DNA from: Hexactinellida sp. DTS-2022
Taxonomy: Eukaryota > Porifera > Hexactinellida
Direction of reading: 5' to 3'
Assembly: GCA_028753945.1 (NCBI GenBank)
Contig: JAPNXP010000002.1
Span: 5,084,001 to 5,148,000 of the forward strand
DNA length: 64,000 nucleotides
Part shown: in pieces, positions 44,607 through 56,299 of the stretch
How the letters are laid out: each line of letters opens with the position of its first letter
Numbering within the stretch: position 1 is the stretch's first letter
Translations under genes and position numbers: made by a program
The notes under the pieces: model-generated
What the model saw: the letters and a program-made list of their open reading frames with translations, nothing else
Told to the model about the DNA's origin: nothing
Databases searched by the model: none

Positions 44607-45662
44607 TTACTACTGAGTAGATTTTGCTGGACATTGGATTACTTAAAGGCCATTGATTATTAACTGACAGATATTTATCTCAATATCTAGTAATGATATA
44701 CCTGAGAAATGGATTATATTTGTATATGAAGTTATGAACATGATATCAAGGCATACATAACACCCTTTAGAATTGTGATATATTACCATTTGATTACGTG
44801 ATCGCTATTTTTTGGGGGAATTATCTTGTTCATATAGCCTACTTTAACATAATTAAACGCATTCTAGATGACCAAAATTGGAACATGAGGATGTCCATAA
44901 CTAGTTGAATGAAATATATCGATATTATAAATGGAATGTTAACCATTCCTCGGTTGCCAGGGAAATTTATATTTACTAAATGAGCCATAACTCAAAAACT
45001 CTAGATTTTATGTAAACTATGCTAGTACTAATCTATCCTTAATAGGTTACACGGACTTTCTATCCATTTATAATACATTTTCTAGGTCTAAATTCAATAA
45101 TCTTTGAGATAATGAGATTATTAGCACTTAATTCTTTATATGGTAATACAATCATTATCTCAAAGATTATTGATGTTAGGCCTCGAAAATGTATTAATAA
45201 GAATAGGAAGTAACCTATTGCGGATAGATTGCTATAAGCATAGTTTACATAAAATCGATTGTTTTTGAGTTATGGCTCATTTAGGAAATATACATTACCC
45301 TGGCAACCGAGGAATGTGTTTACGTTCCATTTATAATTTCGATATATTTCATTCAACTAGTTATGGATATCCTCATGTTCCAATTTTGAACATTTAGAAC
45401 GCGTATAACAATGTTAAAAGTAGTCTATATGAACACGATAATTCCCACGAAAAATAGCCAATACGTTTCAAATGGTGATATATAACAATTCTAAAGGGTG
45501 TTATGTATGCCTTGATATCATGTTCATAACTTCCTATGCAAATATAATGCATTTCTCAGGTCTATCATTGCTAGCTAATGAGATAAAGATATGTCAGCTA
45601 ATAATCAATTGCCTTTAAGTATTCCATGGATCGGAGCAGTAGTAAGCCTTATATAACGAAGG
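44589..45662. mobile_element. Palindromic element S1 (1,074 bp)
   Basis: CCTTCGTTATATAAGGCCTT at 44589 and AGCCTTATATAACGAAGG ending at 45662 are the tips of arms about 500 bp long. Matching blocks include GAACATGATATCAAGGCATA, CATAACTAGTTGAATGAAAT, AACTCAAAAACTCTAGATTT and AATAATCTTTGAGATAATGA. The short loop is near 45125. No gene. A shortened copy is S2 at 61248-61992. Family unknown, and no target duplication is visible because R2 abuts the right tip. Confidence 0.85.
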
Positions 45663-45664
45663 TA

Positions 45665-46310
45665 TCTAGAAACAAGTTCTAATATCTAAGAAAAATATTC
45701 ACATCTTCAATCTCAAAAGGTAACAAAACCTTTAGCCAATTAAATTCGAGCGTGGCACAGTATGGATTAGCAGCTAGCATTCAATTAGTATATATTGATT
45801 TAGTGTCTCTAACATTTGATAAGCGTGCATTATAGAATGCCAATCTGAAACTGCAATTTAATTGGGCGAGAGAAAAATAATAAATCCAATCATTTATTTG
45901 TAATTTACATATTTTAAAGGGTCGTGGCGGCTTACTTCCAACGACTATATATGGAGTAATTAAGTAAGCTGATTCCAAATATGATGTTGTTAACAACCCA
46001 TGTGTATATATTTGTTGTTTAGATGTAGACGTTATAAGGAATTTACAAACGTTACTTCTGTTATTTGTTGGTTGGGATATATGAGGCACCAGAAGGGTGC
46101 TTTCTGCAGCCGCGCAGCGAAAGCAAGCGAAGCGGGCTTGTATACTAATAATAATAATAATAATACACCTACAACGTTATTTGGCAATAATTTAGCAGGG
46201 GGGTATGTCCCGGGGCACGAAATTTTACCAGGGGGGGCATTGCCCCGGGACGAGGATTTCTACCAGGGGGGGCATTGCCCCCCTATGCCCCCCCCGTGGC
46301 GACGTCCCTG
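45665..46310 (-). mobile_element. hAT MITE R2, truncated
   Basis: Inverted copy of R1. It ends GGCGACGTCCCTG at 46310 and runs to TCTAGAAACAAGTTCTAATA at 45665, corresponding to about the first 70% of R1. The missing end lies at the S1 tip. Similarity to R1 is high, apart from the AAT microsatellite length. Confidence 0.8.
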
Positions 46311-47559
46311 GTCACGTGTTATCCAATTTAGAAAAATATTCCATCTGAGAAAACATAAAGAATACATATGTGATTAATTGAAAAACACTAAGGGGTGATA
46401 AATCGGAAACATATATATATTTTCACTCTAAAAATAGGGTAATGCTACACTAAATTTTAATTTGCTTCAAAAAGAAAAGTTCTAGATGGCAACAGTTGTA
46501 TGACACTTGTATTTACATAGTTACTTGTAAGGGAATTTTGAGGGAATGCCAATAGGATTCCCACATTTGAAAATTCAGCACATGTGGCAATCCCCACAGG
46601 ATTCTCACTTGTCGGAAATCCCAAAGAGGCCAAAAACAATTTAAATAACAGCTGTGCAGATAGCATGTCTTTTGAAGGCATTATATTTTGGTTGTTGCTT
46701 GATTGATAGTGCCTCCAAAAAGAAAATGCTGTCGGCACCGCTGTAATGCAAGATATTTTTGTGTCATATTCGCTATAAAGGTGTTTTAGAAGGAAACAAT
46801 CCTTAGTAAGTTGGAAACTTCCATTCAGTCCACATCATTAAGGAAAATTCGAATTTCAATATCAATATCATAGGTGATGAATCAACAAAAATCTGTGAAT
46901 ATTTGCAGTTCACCCAACGTCAAACAACACATTCGTTATTTTGAAATCATGATGGAAAGCGTGTATTATAGAGCCAAGATTAATAACTCAATTATGCTGT
47001 AATTTCATAAATAATTCTGAGAATGCATGTCAAGTTAATTAGCAATTTCAAATTTCTTCCAACGATACTTTTATGATTCTTTTTTTGAAAATCTAAATTA
47101 TCCTCTAATCCAATCTTGTATACGAAAATCCAGTGGGTATTTGTTGTATTTGTTGACAAAAGCGTCCCAAATTATCAAAAAACAGTGAATCAAAAATCTA
47201 TTCTCTATAAAGTTCATTTACATGTTCTCAACACTCTATAAAAAATTTCTAACAAATTAATTATCTAGTTTTTGAAGGAAAAATTTACCCCTGAATCACT
47301 TTTCACATTCTACTGATTTTTATTTGTGTCGAAGTGGCTGAGTCCAGAATGTGAAAGTACGACTAAAATGAGTTCCAAAGCTGCATAAAATAGATAATGT
47401 AATTTGAAATTGAATTAGATCATTTTTAGTAATTTAGTACTAAGCTCTATCTCATTTGGTTCAGAAGTTGGATTTTTTGTCACATATTGGATATTGCCAC
47501 TCTCCCACCACCATATATGGGCATTTAAATTCAGAACACATCATTCGAATCAACATATA
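46311..47559. other. AT-rich sequence, nothing recognised
   Basis: Upstream (minus-strand) side of the caspase fragment, searched for further exons without success. A 93-codon minus-strand frame at 46457-46738 has no known motif. Confidence 0.4.
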
Positions 47560-48325
47560 TTCCCAAAAGGTTATCCAATGAGTAAGAAATTTTATCAAGA
47601 TGTGATTAGAATTTTAGAGCTAGTCTCTGCAGACCAGAGATCAAGAGTTAGAAAATTTGCTTCGTCATCAAAATTGGTGACATCAAATTACCATATATGT
47701 TCATGTTAAAATTTTTGACATTTAGAGTCCTAAATTTATTATAAACGTATAGAAAGTCAGGTATTTACAGTATTTTCTAATGGCTATGATCATTTTATCT
47801 CAAAAGTTTCTGAAATATCAACAGGTGTGAAATGTCAGATTTTTTGCCCCCTTCTGAGGGGCAAAAGTCTATAACCTAGCGAATAATGATTGGATCGTGT
47901 CGTGTAACGTCTCATTTTGTGCGCAATTGCTATTTCCATCTTTGTATTACCAAATTGGGGATATATATAATACATTATTGTATATTTGAGGGCCTTGAGG
48001 TGTGAAAATATGACAAAACAGATATAACCATAGTCATAAATTGGTCATAACTCATGATATATTATTGTAAAAATGTTGAAACCAAATTCCACGTATGGAT
48101 AAGAAGCTGACGCATTTTTATGAAGAACAACAGAATTATCCTGCAGTCCAATTTGCCACAGTAATATAAGATCACTGGGTACTACCATAGCCCTCATCTT
48201 CTTTTATGCCCTTAATTTCCTAATCTTTGACATATTCATAATTTTTTGACGTAAACCTAAATATTTTGACCTGTTGAGTCCGAATTTCTCGATTTTGGGA
48301 CGCAATATATGACAGTGCTCTTATA
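47560..48325 (-). repeat. Interspersed repeat Q, copy 2 (uninterrupted)
   Basis: Matches 17785-19060 in reverse and lacks the pogo-like MITE, so it supplies that insertion's empty site. Shared blocks include GATTGGATCGTGTCGTGTAA, GATTTTTTGCCCCCTTCTGA and GAAAATTTGCTTCGTCATCA. Confidence 0.7.
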
Positions 48326-48943
48326 ACTTGTTATAACTATTTATATTAAGTTTACACTCTCGCAGTTCCCCACCTCTAATATACGGGAAACTTCCTCAAC
48401 CGTGCACCCTTATTGTTTTAATTCCAAGCTTTATATGTTTTCATTTAACGTATTATGGAGTTTAATGACAAAACTATATAACAATACATATCTTAAACTA
48501 TCCAAAACCAGTTAATAATGCTAGTTTTGATTTTGAATAATTCTAGAAAATAGGGATTAAACAATTTGGCATTGTTGCCATTGTATTTCTGAGATCTGAG
48601 CAAATTGGAAGTTGCGGGCATCCTCCGGACCACAGTCCCAGGATAAGGAAGGTTTGAGTGTACTTGTGAATTCGATGTTGCTTCTTTTTAATTGTAGTTT
48701 TTTCCAATGGTTTGAATCAAATAGAATACAATATTGTAATTAGTTTCACTTTACTGAATTGAATTTACTATTGATGATATTGACAAAATAACTACTTTCT
48801 ATTAAATACATGATAATAACTAAACATAATTAATCTTGACCCAAGCTGGCGCAGAATGTGAATGCTGAAACTAAATGTTAATTCAATTTCAATTTCATTT
48901 GAAAATCATAATGAAGTGAATTTGATATCCTAATGTGTCTATC
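48326..48943. other. AT-rich sequence, nothing recognised
   Basis: No gene or repeat identified. Confidence 0.4.
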
Positions 48944-48951
48944 TACTGAGC

Positions 48952-50000
48952 CACTGGCGGCGGAATCTAATAAAAACTAGGGAGGCTAACCTGTGTAACT
49001 ATGTCCACCTTCAAATAGGAAAACTAAATATTTGGGCGACATATATACTCTATGACTATGACTCTATGAATATTTTAGATCTTACGATTGGCCACAAATG
49101 ACAATTAGTATTCGAAATATGTATTTGCTACATTAAGTATATCAATATATTACCATTGTTTAAACAATATATATTCCAAGATCGTAGCGAGGACTGACAT
49201 TTCTTTGTCATATTCTAGTTTCATGGTTAATGAAGTGATATTACAAAATTTCAATATTCAATTAATTTCTCAGATCATTCGAATGAATATCAAATCGTCA
49301 GATAAATTAAACAAAATACATAAAATATTTTGAATCAATTTTCAAGTCATTTCCAGATATCTAAGTCATTATCCAAATAAATAAAGTATTGAGAAAACAA
49401 CATCAACTAATAATCCAAATTTGAATATCAAGTGGCTGGTGACACTCAATGGCGCAGCTAAGGTTTCGGGAGCCCGGTTCAAACACATTTTGACGAAGTA
49501 TGATTGAAGTATATCTTATATCTGTATATGGATAATTTTGGAACCTTTATGCATACCTGGCAACCGTATATGGATTCCCTGTACAGTATATAATTCAATG
49601 CTTTGTCCTTTCCAAAGTGATGATTTTTATATATAAGTGTATAGTAATTCAATGGACGAGCGAGCGCAGCGAGGGAAACAAGTTTTTGGAGGTGTACAGG
49701 GATTTGGCCAATGTACAGGGGAGAATTGGAGCCCTGTACAGGACTATGACTCAAATAGGTTGACAGGTATGCCTTTGGTGGCTCCCGAGACATCGAGGTC
49801 CCTGGTTCAATGAACCTCCTGAACCGCCTATAGCCACGCCTCTGGTGACACTCTCTAACGAAGATAATTACTGAAATGTCCTTTACTAGTATTATTAAAT
49901 TAGTATAATGTATATGAGGTGAAAGTAGGGAGACTGAGCCCCCCTAATTCAAAGGTAAGGGGGATATAGGCCCCTAGCCCCCCTGCTTCCGCCGCCCTTG
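48952..50000 (+). mobile_element. hAT MITE U2 (1,049 bp)
   Basis: CACTGGCGGCGGAATC at the left and CTTCCGCCGCCCTTG at the right. The target duplication is TACTGAGC / TACTTAGC (48944-48951, 50001-50008; 7 of 8). The outside sequence is the first unit of the 81-bp tandem array, so U2 jumped into or beside that array. A second hAT MITE is nested inside. U1 is a partial copy. Confidence 0.85.
49447..49844. mobile_element. hAT MITE (398 bp) nested in U2, exact 8-bp duplication GTGACACT
   Basis: CAATGGCGCAGCTAAGG at the left, CTATAGCCACGCCTCTG at the right, GTGACACT on both sides (49439-49446, 49845-49852). A 104-codon minus-strand frame inside shows no domain. Confidence 0.9.
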
Positions 50001-50002
50001 TA

Positions 50003-50690
50003 CTTAGCAACTATACCGAAGGCACAATCCACCTTCTAAGGCACAACACACTTTACACCTGCTTTTAAACCTATATTAGTCTTGTTGAGCAACTATACCG
50101 AAGGCACAATCCACCTTCTAAGGCACAATACACCTTCCACCAGCAGTGTTCCCCCTAAGCCTTTTGACCGGCCGGCTGGCCGGTCAAAACGCCAATTTAA
50201 TCAACCAGCGGCCGGTCAAATAGACTCTGCAGCCGCTCATGATGACTTTCAAAATGTATTTTCACCCCTCAAAATCGAAAGCAAGACCATTTACCGGGAT
50301 GGGGGAATGGTTCCTATTTAATTTGAAGGTTGCGTGTAGTATGTAAGCATAGTAAAAGCAAGCCTTTTAAATTTTTACCGTGAGAGCGTCATATATTGTA
50401 TTCGTGTGTTGAAAAAGTGCGTATTCTCCAGCCGTTTATTGTCCTTTTTGAAATTTATCAGTCGATGAAAGCTGGCACGAGGCCGGTCGAATGAGACCCA
50501 TAACTTGGCTTAGGGGGAACACTGTCCACCAGCTTTTAAACCGATATTAATCTGCTGAGCAACTATACCGAAGGCACAATCCACCTTCGAATGCACAATA
50601 CACCTTAGACCAGCTTTTAAACCGATATTTGTCTGCCTAGCAACTTTACCGAAGGCACAATCCACCATCTATGGCACAACACAGATCACT
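50003..50690 (+). repeat. 81-bp tandem array (four units) interrupted by a hAT MITE
   Basis: Units start AGCAACTATACCGAAGGCAC and continue AATCCACCTTCTAAGGCACA, ACCTTCCACCAGC, TTTTAAACCGATATT. GCAACT lies at 50007, 50089, 50559 and 50640. Allowing for the 389 bp of insertion and target duplication, spacing is 82, 81 and 81. Confidence 0.9.
50144..50524 (+). mobile_element. hAT MITE (381 bp), exact 8-bp duplication TCCACCAG
   Basis: CAGTGTTCCCCCTAAG at the left, CTTAGGGGGAACACTG at the right, TCCACCAG at 50136-50143 and 50525-50532. Internal GACCGGCCGGCTGGCCGGTC palindrome. It is about 97% identical by eye to 54694-55076, so both are recent. Confidence 0.95.
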
Positions 50691-50696
50691 TTTTAA

Positions 50697-52144
50697 GGCT
50701 CGAAGCGCAATTTGAAATTTTTTGTTCCATTCAAATCCATAGTTATATTAGTAAAAGCCTACACTATACTGATAACAAATCCACTATCAGAATTGATTTC
50801 GAATAATATTCGCTCGAGTGATTGATTATAGTTCCATATTGCGTAATATTAAATTCCTATACCTGACTGAAATATGTGCACAATTGTAACAAATAAACCA
50901 CAGAAGATTAAGCGCTGATCCAGCTTTATTTCTTCAATAGATATACTAGTGTTTAATCTAACGCTATTTAGTGTCAAATTAATGCATACTCTATGAATTA
51001 TTAGTCTTGAAATTGAAACCTAGTCATTTACTCATGGTTATTATGCATTTTTTTTATTCAAATTCTTATAACAATTCTTTTATTGTTTTGAAACGTTGTT
51101 TAGAGGCTTAGGTTAACTACAAGTATATATTGAATATTGCTAAATCCAGAAAACATGTATTACTTACTGGAATTTTTTTATAGACTTGCGCATGTTGCCA
51201 TCACTTTGAATTTTAAAAAATTACATTACTTTTAAAATCTTTACATTAAGGTTAAATTACGGCAGATTCACCCAAAAAACACATGAATTTAGTTTTGAAG
51301 GTGGGAGTTTGAATTTCACATATATGATGGAAGACATTATAGCTATATCGAAACTGAAAACGAAATCTGATTATCTTCCATAAATTCGAAATTATTGGGC
51401 TTGCAGTATTATGCTAATACAAAAGTCCCATAGGGGGATTTTTTCAGACTCCACCTGATAAGTGTGTGGTTTGCAAGATCATTATTTGCTAAAGACCTGT
51501 ACTGTGTGATCTATCAGATAGATCATCGTTATGGGCGGTTGGTGAGTGGTTTAGAATTTTGATAAGATCTAAATAAAAAATATTGCGACCTTTTGGAACC
51601 AAAAAATGAATAAAAAGGTCATCTTTTCATGCGAAATTTGATAAAATGCTTGATAAAAAAAATTCCAAGTCATAATTCAAAAATGTAAACCGTCTACCTA
51701 CTCCGTACGCTTATAATATTTAAATATTGATTCTGAAAGCAAACATTGATGGCCGCATTGCCAAATTACCGCATAATATCTACCACCACTTTTGGAAATC
51801 GCCCTATGGGAGATTTGTATTAGCCAAATTTTGAAACCGACAAAAAATAAAAAGTATAATAGATAGGGACATTTTCTTTTTGGTTTATTGATTTGTATCG
51901 GATAGGTATATATTTCTCACAATTACAGATTAATACAAGAACTTTCATTCACGTGGGGTAATTTAACCTTAATATGGAGAAGAATGTACTTCAGGTGTTG
52001 ATATTTCCAAAAGTATTTGGAATTTCTGAATGAAACTTTCAGTGAATACTCTAGACATATAGAGCTTGCTAAATATGCAATTAAACAAAAATCTAAGTTT
52101 TATAACATTAAATGGAATTTCATTTTCAAATTGCGGGTCGAGCC
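50697..52144 (-). mobile_element. MITE V2 (1,448 bp including nested Y1)
   Basis: GGCTCGAAGCGCAATTTGAA at the left, TTCAAATTGCGGGTCGAGCC at the right, TTAA outside (50693-50696, 52145-52148). The left part matches V1 in reverse. Element Y1 occupies 51250-51968. Confidence 0.87.
51250..51968 (+). mobile_element. MITE Y1 (719 bp), nested in V2
   Basis: GGTTAAATTACGGCAGATTC at the left, GTGGGGTAATTTAACC at the right, TTAA outside (51246-51249, 51969-51972). Four copies of almost equal length occur in the window (51250, 53636, 57609, 62883). Confidence 0.92.
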
Positions 52145-52148
52145 TTAA

Positions 52149-53460
52149 CAACATTTGAAGACCTGAATTTTAAGTTCACCCTATGTTTATTGAGGTCACG
52201 GATATAGATGTGATTATTTTTCAGATTAATTTCTGGTTCGGTGAGAAGATCTATTTTTATATTGCTTGAGCAATATCAAAAGAAACATCAAAATATATTC
52301 CTCCTGTATAAATTATTAAAATTTATAGTTAGTTCCACAAATAATAATCAGATACTTCCGAATTCCCAAGTCCCCCCTGCCCTTCCTACCTGCTCTCCCA
52401 TAAAATCCAATAGTCCCTACCTGCTATTTTCTATTGTGAGTCCACCTCTTTCGCCCCGGCAACAATCATGCATATTTTGAGCTTGTTAGCCAGTGTGGGA
52501 TGCGCTCAAAAATGAGGAAACTGATTTTAATTATATTAGACAGTCCTGAATCTGCAATGAGAAAACGCGCTTGACATTGAGAGAATCGACATGGTCGATT
52601 GCGAATATTTTGCCATCTCTGTGCTTAGCAAACTAGCAATAATATAAATGATCAAGATCATAAAGTTTTTGATCTTTTTGTGAAAATATGATGTTTACAA
52701 TTAGAAATACTGAAGGCACAGATTGTTTTTTTTACATTAAATTACTACATTATTCATACACAAAGTTACCGCTTTGATGAAATATAGTTTCCGGGATCAT
52801 TTCCCTAGATCCCTTTTGTCCTAACTTGTGCAATTACTTCCCATCAGCAGAGAAAAATCAAACGCAATGGTTTACATAATCATGAAGGAAAAGGTTGTTA
52901 TTGGCATCAATTGAAAAAAAAATGCTACCCCAAAATCATGTAGACGTGATAGTATGATCCCTGTAGGAAATAGATTGTCAAGATCGTAGAAGTGTATATG
53001 TCGCCGGCGAAATTGAGTTTCAGTCCAAATTGAGTCTCATTTTAGTCTAGGCGAGATTGAGTCATACTTATAGAAAATGTTTAACTAAGTATTATCGGTT
53101 GTTGAAAATTAATTATATTCCAGATCTAATTATTCTAATCCCTTTATTTGTTCACTTCCAAATGTGAATACTAGGTAAACAAGTATGCTGAATACGAATT
53201 TACACTCCCAAATTTCTATTATGTCGAATTGTCGATTTTTTGTTGTTGTTTACAAAATAGGTAAACAAATTCATGAATATTCCAAATTAGCATAGAACCG
53301 AACTTGCAACAGGAGTTATATATGTGCAAGTATGCTGTACAAGATTGACCCATTTACAAATTTATAATACAAATATTTAATGTGGTTGTTGTTCTTGTTG
53401 TTGTTATTGACAATATAGGTAAACTTGTTTGTAAATTATTAGAATTCAAATAGAGACTCG
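52149..53460. other. AT-rich sequence, nothing recognised
   Basis: The plus-strand frame at 52241-52480 is proline/serine-rich at its end (CCCAAGTCCCCCCTGCCC region) but has no domain. Confidence 0.4.
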
Positions 53461-53468
53461 CTGTAGAC

Positions 53469-54527
53469 CAGTGGTTCCCAAACATTTTGAAAATAATGCC
53501 ATTTTGGTCCCCATAGTCATTTGGGAACGTCTTTCGGTCCCCCATGAAATAATATACAAAATTGCTCAACTTGTAATTTAAATAGTTTTGAAAAAACTAT
53601 ACTAAATTTAGACAGAAAAAGCCAAACTATGTTAAGGTTAAATTACGGCAGATTCATGTAAAAAAACACATAAATTTCGTTTTGAAGTAAGATGTTTAAT
53701 TTTCACATATATAATAGAAGACATTATAGCTATATCGAAACTGAAAACGAAATCGAATTATTTTGAATAAATTCGATTTTATGGGGCGTGCAGTTTTATG
53801 GTAATACAAAAGTCCCATAGGGGGATTTCTTCAGACTCCACCTGATAAGTGTGTCGATCTCAAGATCATTATTAGCTAAAGACATATTATGTGCGATATA
53901 TCACATAGATCATCGTTATATGCTGTAGGTGACTGGTTTAGAATTTTGATTTGACCTAAATAAAAAAAGTTGCGACCTTTTGAACTAAAGAAATCATTAA
54001 AAAGGTCATGTTTTTTATGAGATATTTGATAAAATGTTTGAAAAATAATTTCAGAGTCATAATTCAAAAATGTAAACCGACTACCAACTCCGTACGCTTA
54101 TAATCTTTCAATATTGATTCTGATAACAAACATTGATGGCCGCATTGCCAAATTACACTATAATATCGACCACCACTTTTTGAAATCGCCCTATGGGAGA
54201 TTTGTATTAGCCAAATATTGAAACCGACAAAAAATAAAAAGTATAATATATTGAGACATTTTCTTTTTTGTTTATTGCTTTGTATCGTACCTTGATCTAT
54301 TTCTAACAATTACAGATTAATACAAGAGATTTCATTCCCGTGGGGTAATTTAACCTTAAACTACATTTTAAACCTGTATTACAAAATCTTTGCTTACAAG
54401 AAATGATTATTAATACAAAATTTGCAAAATATCTCACTATAAAAATTGTATTAATTAACACTCGCGGTCCTACAAAAGGTGCCTCGCGGACCCCAAAGGG
54501 ACCGTGGGCCCAGTTTGGGAACCCCTG
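53469..54527. mobile_element. hAT MITE (1,059 bp including nested Y2)
   Basis: CAGTGGTTCCCAAACATTTT at the left, CCAGTTTGGGAACCCCTG at the right. Flanks CTGTAGAC / CTATATAC (6 of 8) are a worn 8-bp duplication. Without Y2 it is about 335 bp, close to the 325-bp relative at 36032. Confidence 0.8.
53636..54355 (+). mobile_element. MITE Y2 (720 bp), nested in the hAT MITE
   Basis: GGTTAAATTACGGCAGATTC...GTGGGGTAATTTAACC with TTAA at 53632-53635 and 54356-54359. Confidence 0.92.
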
Positions 54528-54693
54528 CTATATACGGTTATTTTAAGTAATTGCATTTGCTAAATACGAATTTAGAATTATCTACTTGCAAATAAGGGCT
54601 GTATGTTGTTAAAGTTTGGGAATTAATGAATAAGAATAAGATAGAGATTTAAATTATAAGTAAGTAAGCAAACTAGTATAATATAGTCGTATA

Positions 54694-55076
54694 CAGTGTT
54701 CCCCCCTAAGCCTTTTGACCGGCCGGCTGGCCGGTCAAAACGCCAATTTAATCACCCAGCGGCCGGTCAAATAGACTCTGCAGCCGCTCATGATGACTTC
54801 CAAAATGTATTTTCACCCCTCAAAATCGAAAGCAAGACCATTTACCGGGATGGGGGAATGGTTCCTATTTAATTTGAAGGTTGCGTGTAGTATGTAATCA
54901 TAGTAAAAGAACGCCTTTTAGAGTTTTACCGTGAGAGCGTCATATATTGTATTCATGTGTTGAAAAAGTGTCGTATTCTCCAGCCGTTTATTGTCCTTTT
55001 TGAAATTTATCAGCCGATGAAAGCTGGCACGAGGCCGGTCGAATGAGACCCATAACTTGGCTTAGGGGGAACACTG
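54694..55076 (+). mobile_element. hAT MITE (383 bp), exact 8-bp duplication GTCGTATA
   Basis: Second copy of the element at 50144. CAGTGTTCCCCCCTAAG...CTTAGGGGGAACACTG, GTCGTATA at 54686-54693 and 55077-55084. Confidence 0.95.
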
Positions 55077-55084
55077 GTCGTATA

Positions 55085-55505
55085 TAGATTAATATTGAAG
55101 ACTTGACAAATGAAAACGAGTGCTTTTATAAGTTAATTATAATGCGTGGTTAAAGTGTAATTATACAACACAATGAATTACGTAAGTGGTATTGTTAATT
55201 TTGTTCCTCTAAACGCTTTATATGTCATACAACTTATTTAATGTTCTTTATAAAAATATAATACTACTGGCTATAACCTTACTCTATTTCTATCATATTG
55301 CTAAATATTTCAGATTCATTAATTATTATCAGTTTATCACTCATTCCAACAGCATTATACAATTGATATATGCATCTGAAATCTGTGGTATGTTTGACCT
55401 CCGATACACAACACATGTAAATTAAATCCATTAGTATTGTTGCCATGTTTAATAAGAATGCAATAGATTAAAATTGAGCAGAAAAGTTAATATAACAGCA
55501 TATAA
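55085..55505. other. AT-rich sequence, nothing recognised
   Basis: Hydrophobic 67-codon frame at 55222-55425, probably chance in AT-rich DNA. Confidence 0.35.
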
Positions 55506-55790
55506 GTGTTGAAGCTTGATCATTATCTATTTATTTGCATCACATCGAATCTGAAATTTGAAATCAAAGTTTTCGCTACCTCCCAAGCAAAATCAACCTG
55601 TGATGACATTGGAGGTACAGTAAATGAATTACTGCCCGAGCTAGTTTACAGCGACCAAAAGAGGGAAATATATTATCACCTTTTCAAATGTTTAACTTTT
55701 GTTCGACAACTCCAAGTCTTTCAATTATCAAATTATTTTTCATTTCTAAATCAAATGTCTCAATTGCGAAAGACATTTAAAACATAGTTA
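55506..55790 (+). pseudogene. Possible fragment with a GKS.CD.IGGTV-type motif
   Basis: A 93-codon frame contains FATSQAKSTCDDIGGTV (residues 23-39, about 55572-55622) followed by NELLPELVYSDQ and a Phe/Leu-rich end. From memory, HGKSACDGIGGTVKR-like stretches recur in uncharacterised, apparently transposon-linked ORFs of invertebrates. Here Gly is Ala and Lys-Arg is lost, so at best this is a decayed piece. No function can be assigned, and chance resemblance is possible. Confidence 0.3.
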
Positions 55791-55974
55791 GTTAAAAGCT
55801 TAATAGATAAAGCTCTTAATTATGTTGTAGTACACTTAATTATGTGTTAGATATGATAACATCAAAACTTTACCAGGGATACGTACTTACCATAAATACA
55901 CTCCAATAAGTGCCAAATTTATAGGAAGAAAGCGAATTAGTGACCAATTAGATAATACAATAACGAATGGAGGA

Positions 55975-56080
55975 TATTTGGTATCAGGAAATTTGTTATC
56001 CGGAAATTTGGTCTCGGAAATTTGGTCTCTTGGAATTTCCCTATCCGGAATTTTCGAATCCAGAATTTTTGTCTTCGGAA
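55975..56080 (+). repeat. Short degenerate repeat of CGGAAATTTGGTCT
   Basis: TCAGGAAATTTGTTATCC, CGGAAATTTGGTCT, CGGAAATTTGGTCTCTT, CCGGAATTTTCGAATCC and CAGAATTTTTGTCTT follow each other at 14-20 bp spacing. Confidence 0.6.
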
Positions 56081-56299
56081 TAGATTTTATTTAATGACCT
56101 AATAGCTTGGGGTTTCAGCGATAAATATTTATTGTAAAAATCTTGGCAATATATTATGTATCCTTTTTAAATATACGAAACAATCAGAAAATATTTTTTT
56201 ATTGCAAATTTAATTAGTGTGTGGTAGGTAAATGGTAATATAATTAAGTGCATATATGATGGAAATATATTAAACATTCAAATGTCTGGACTAGAGTTA

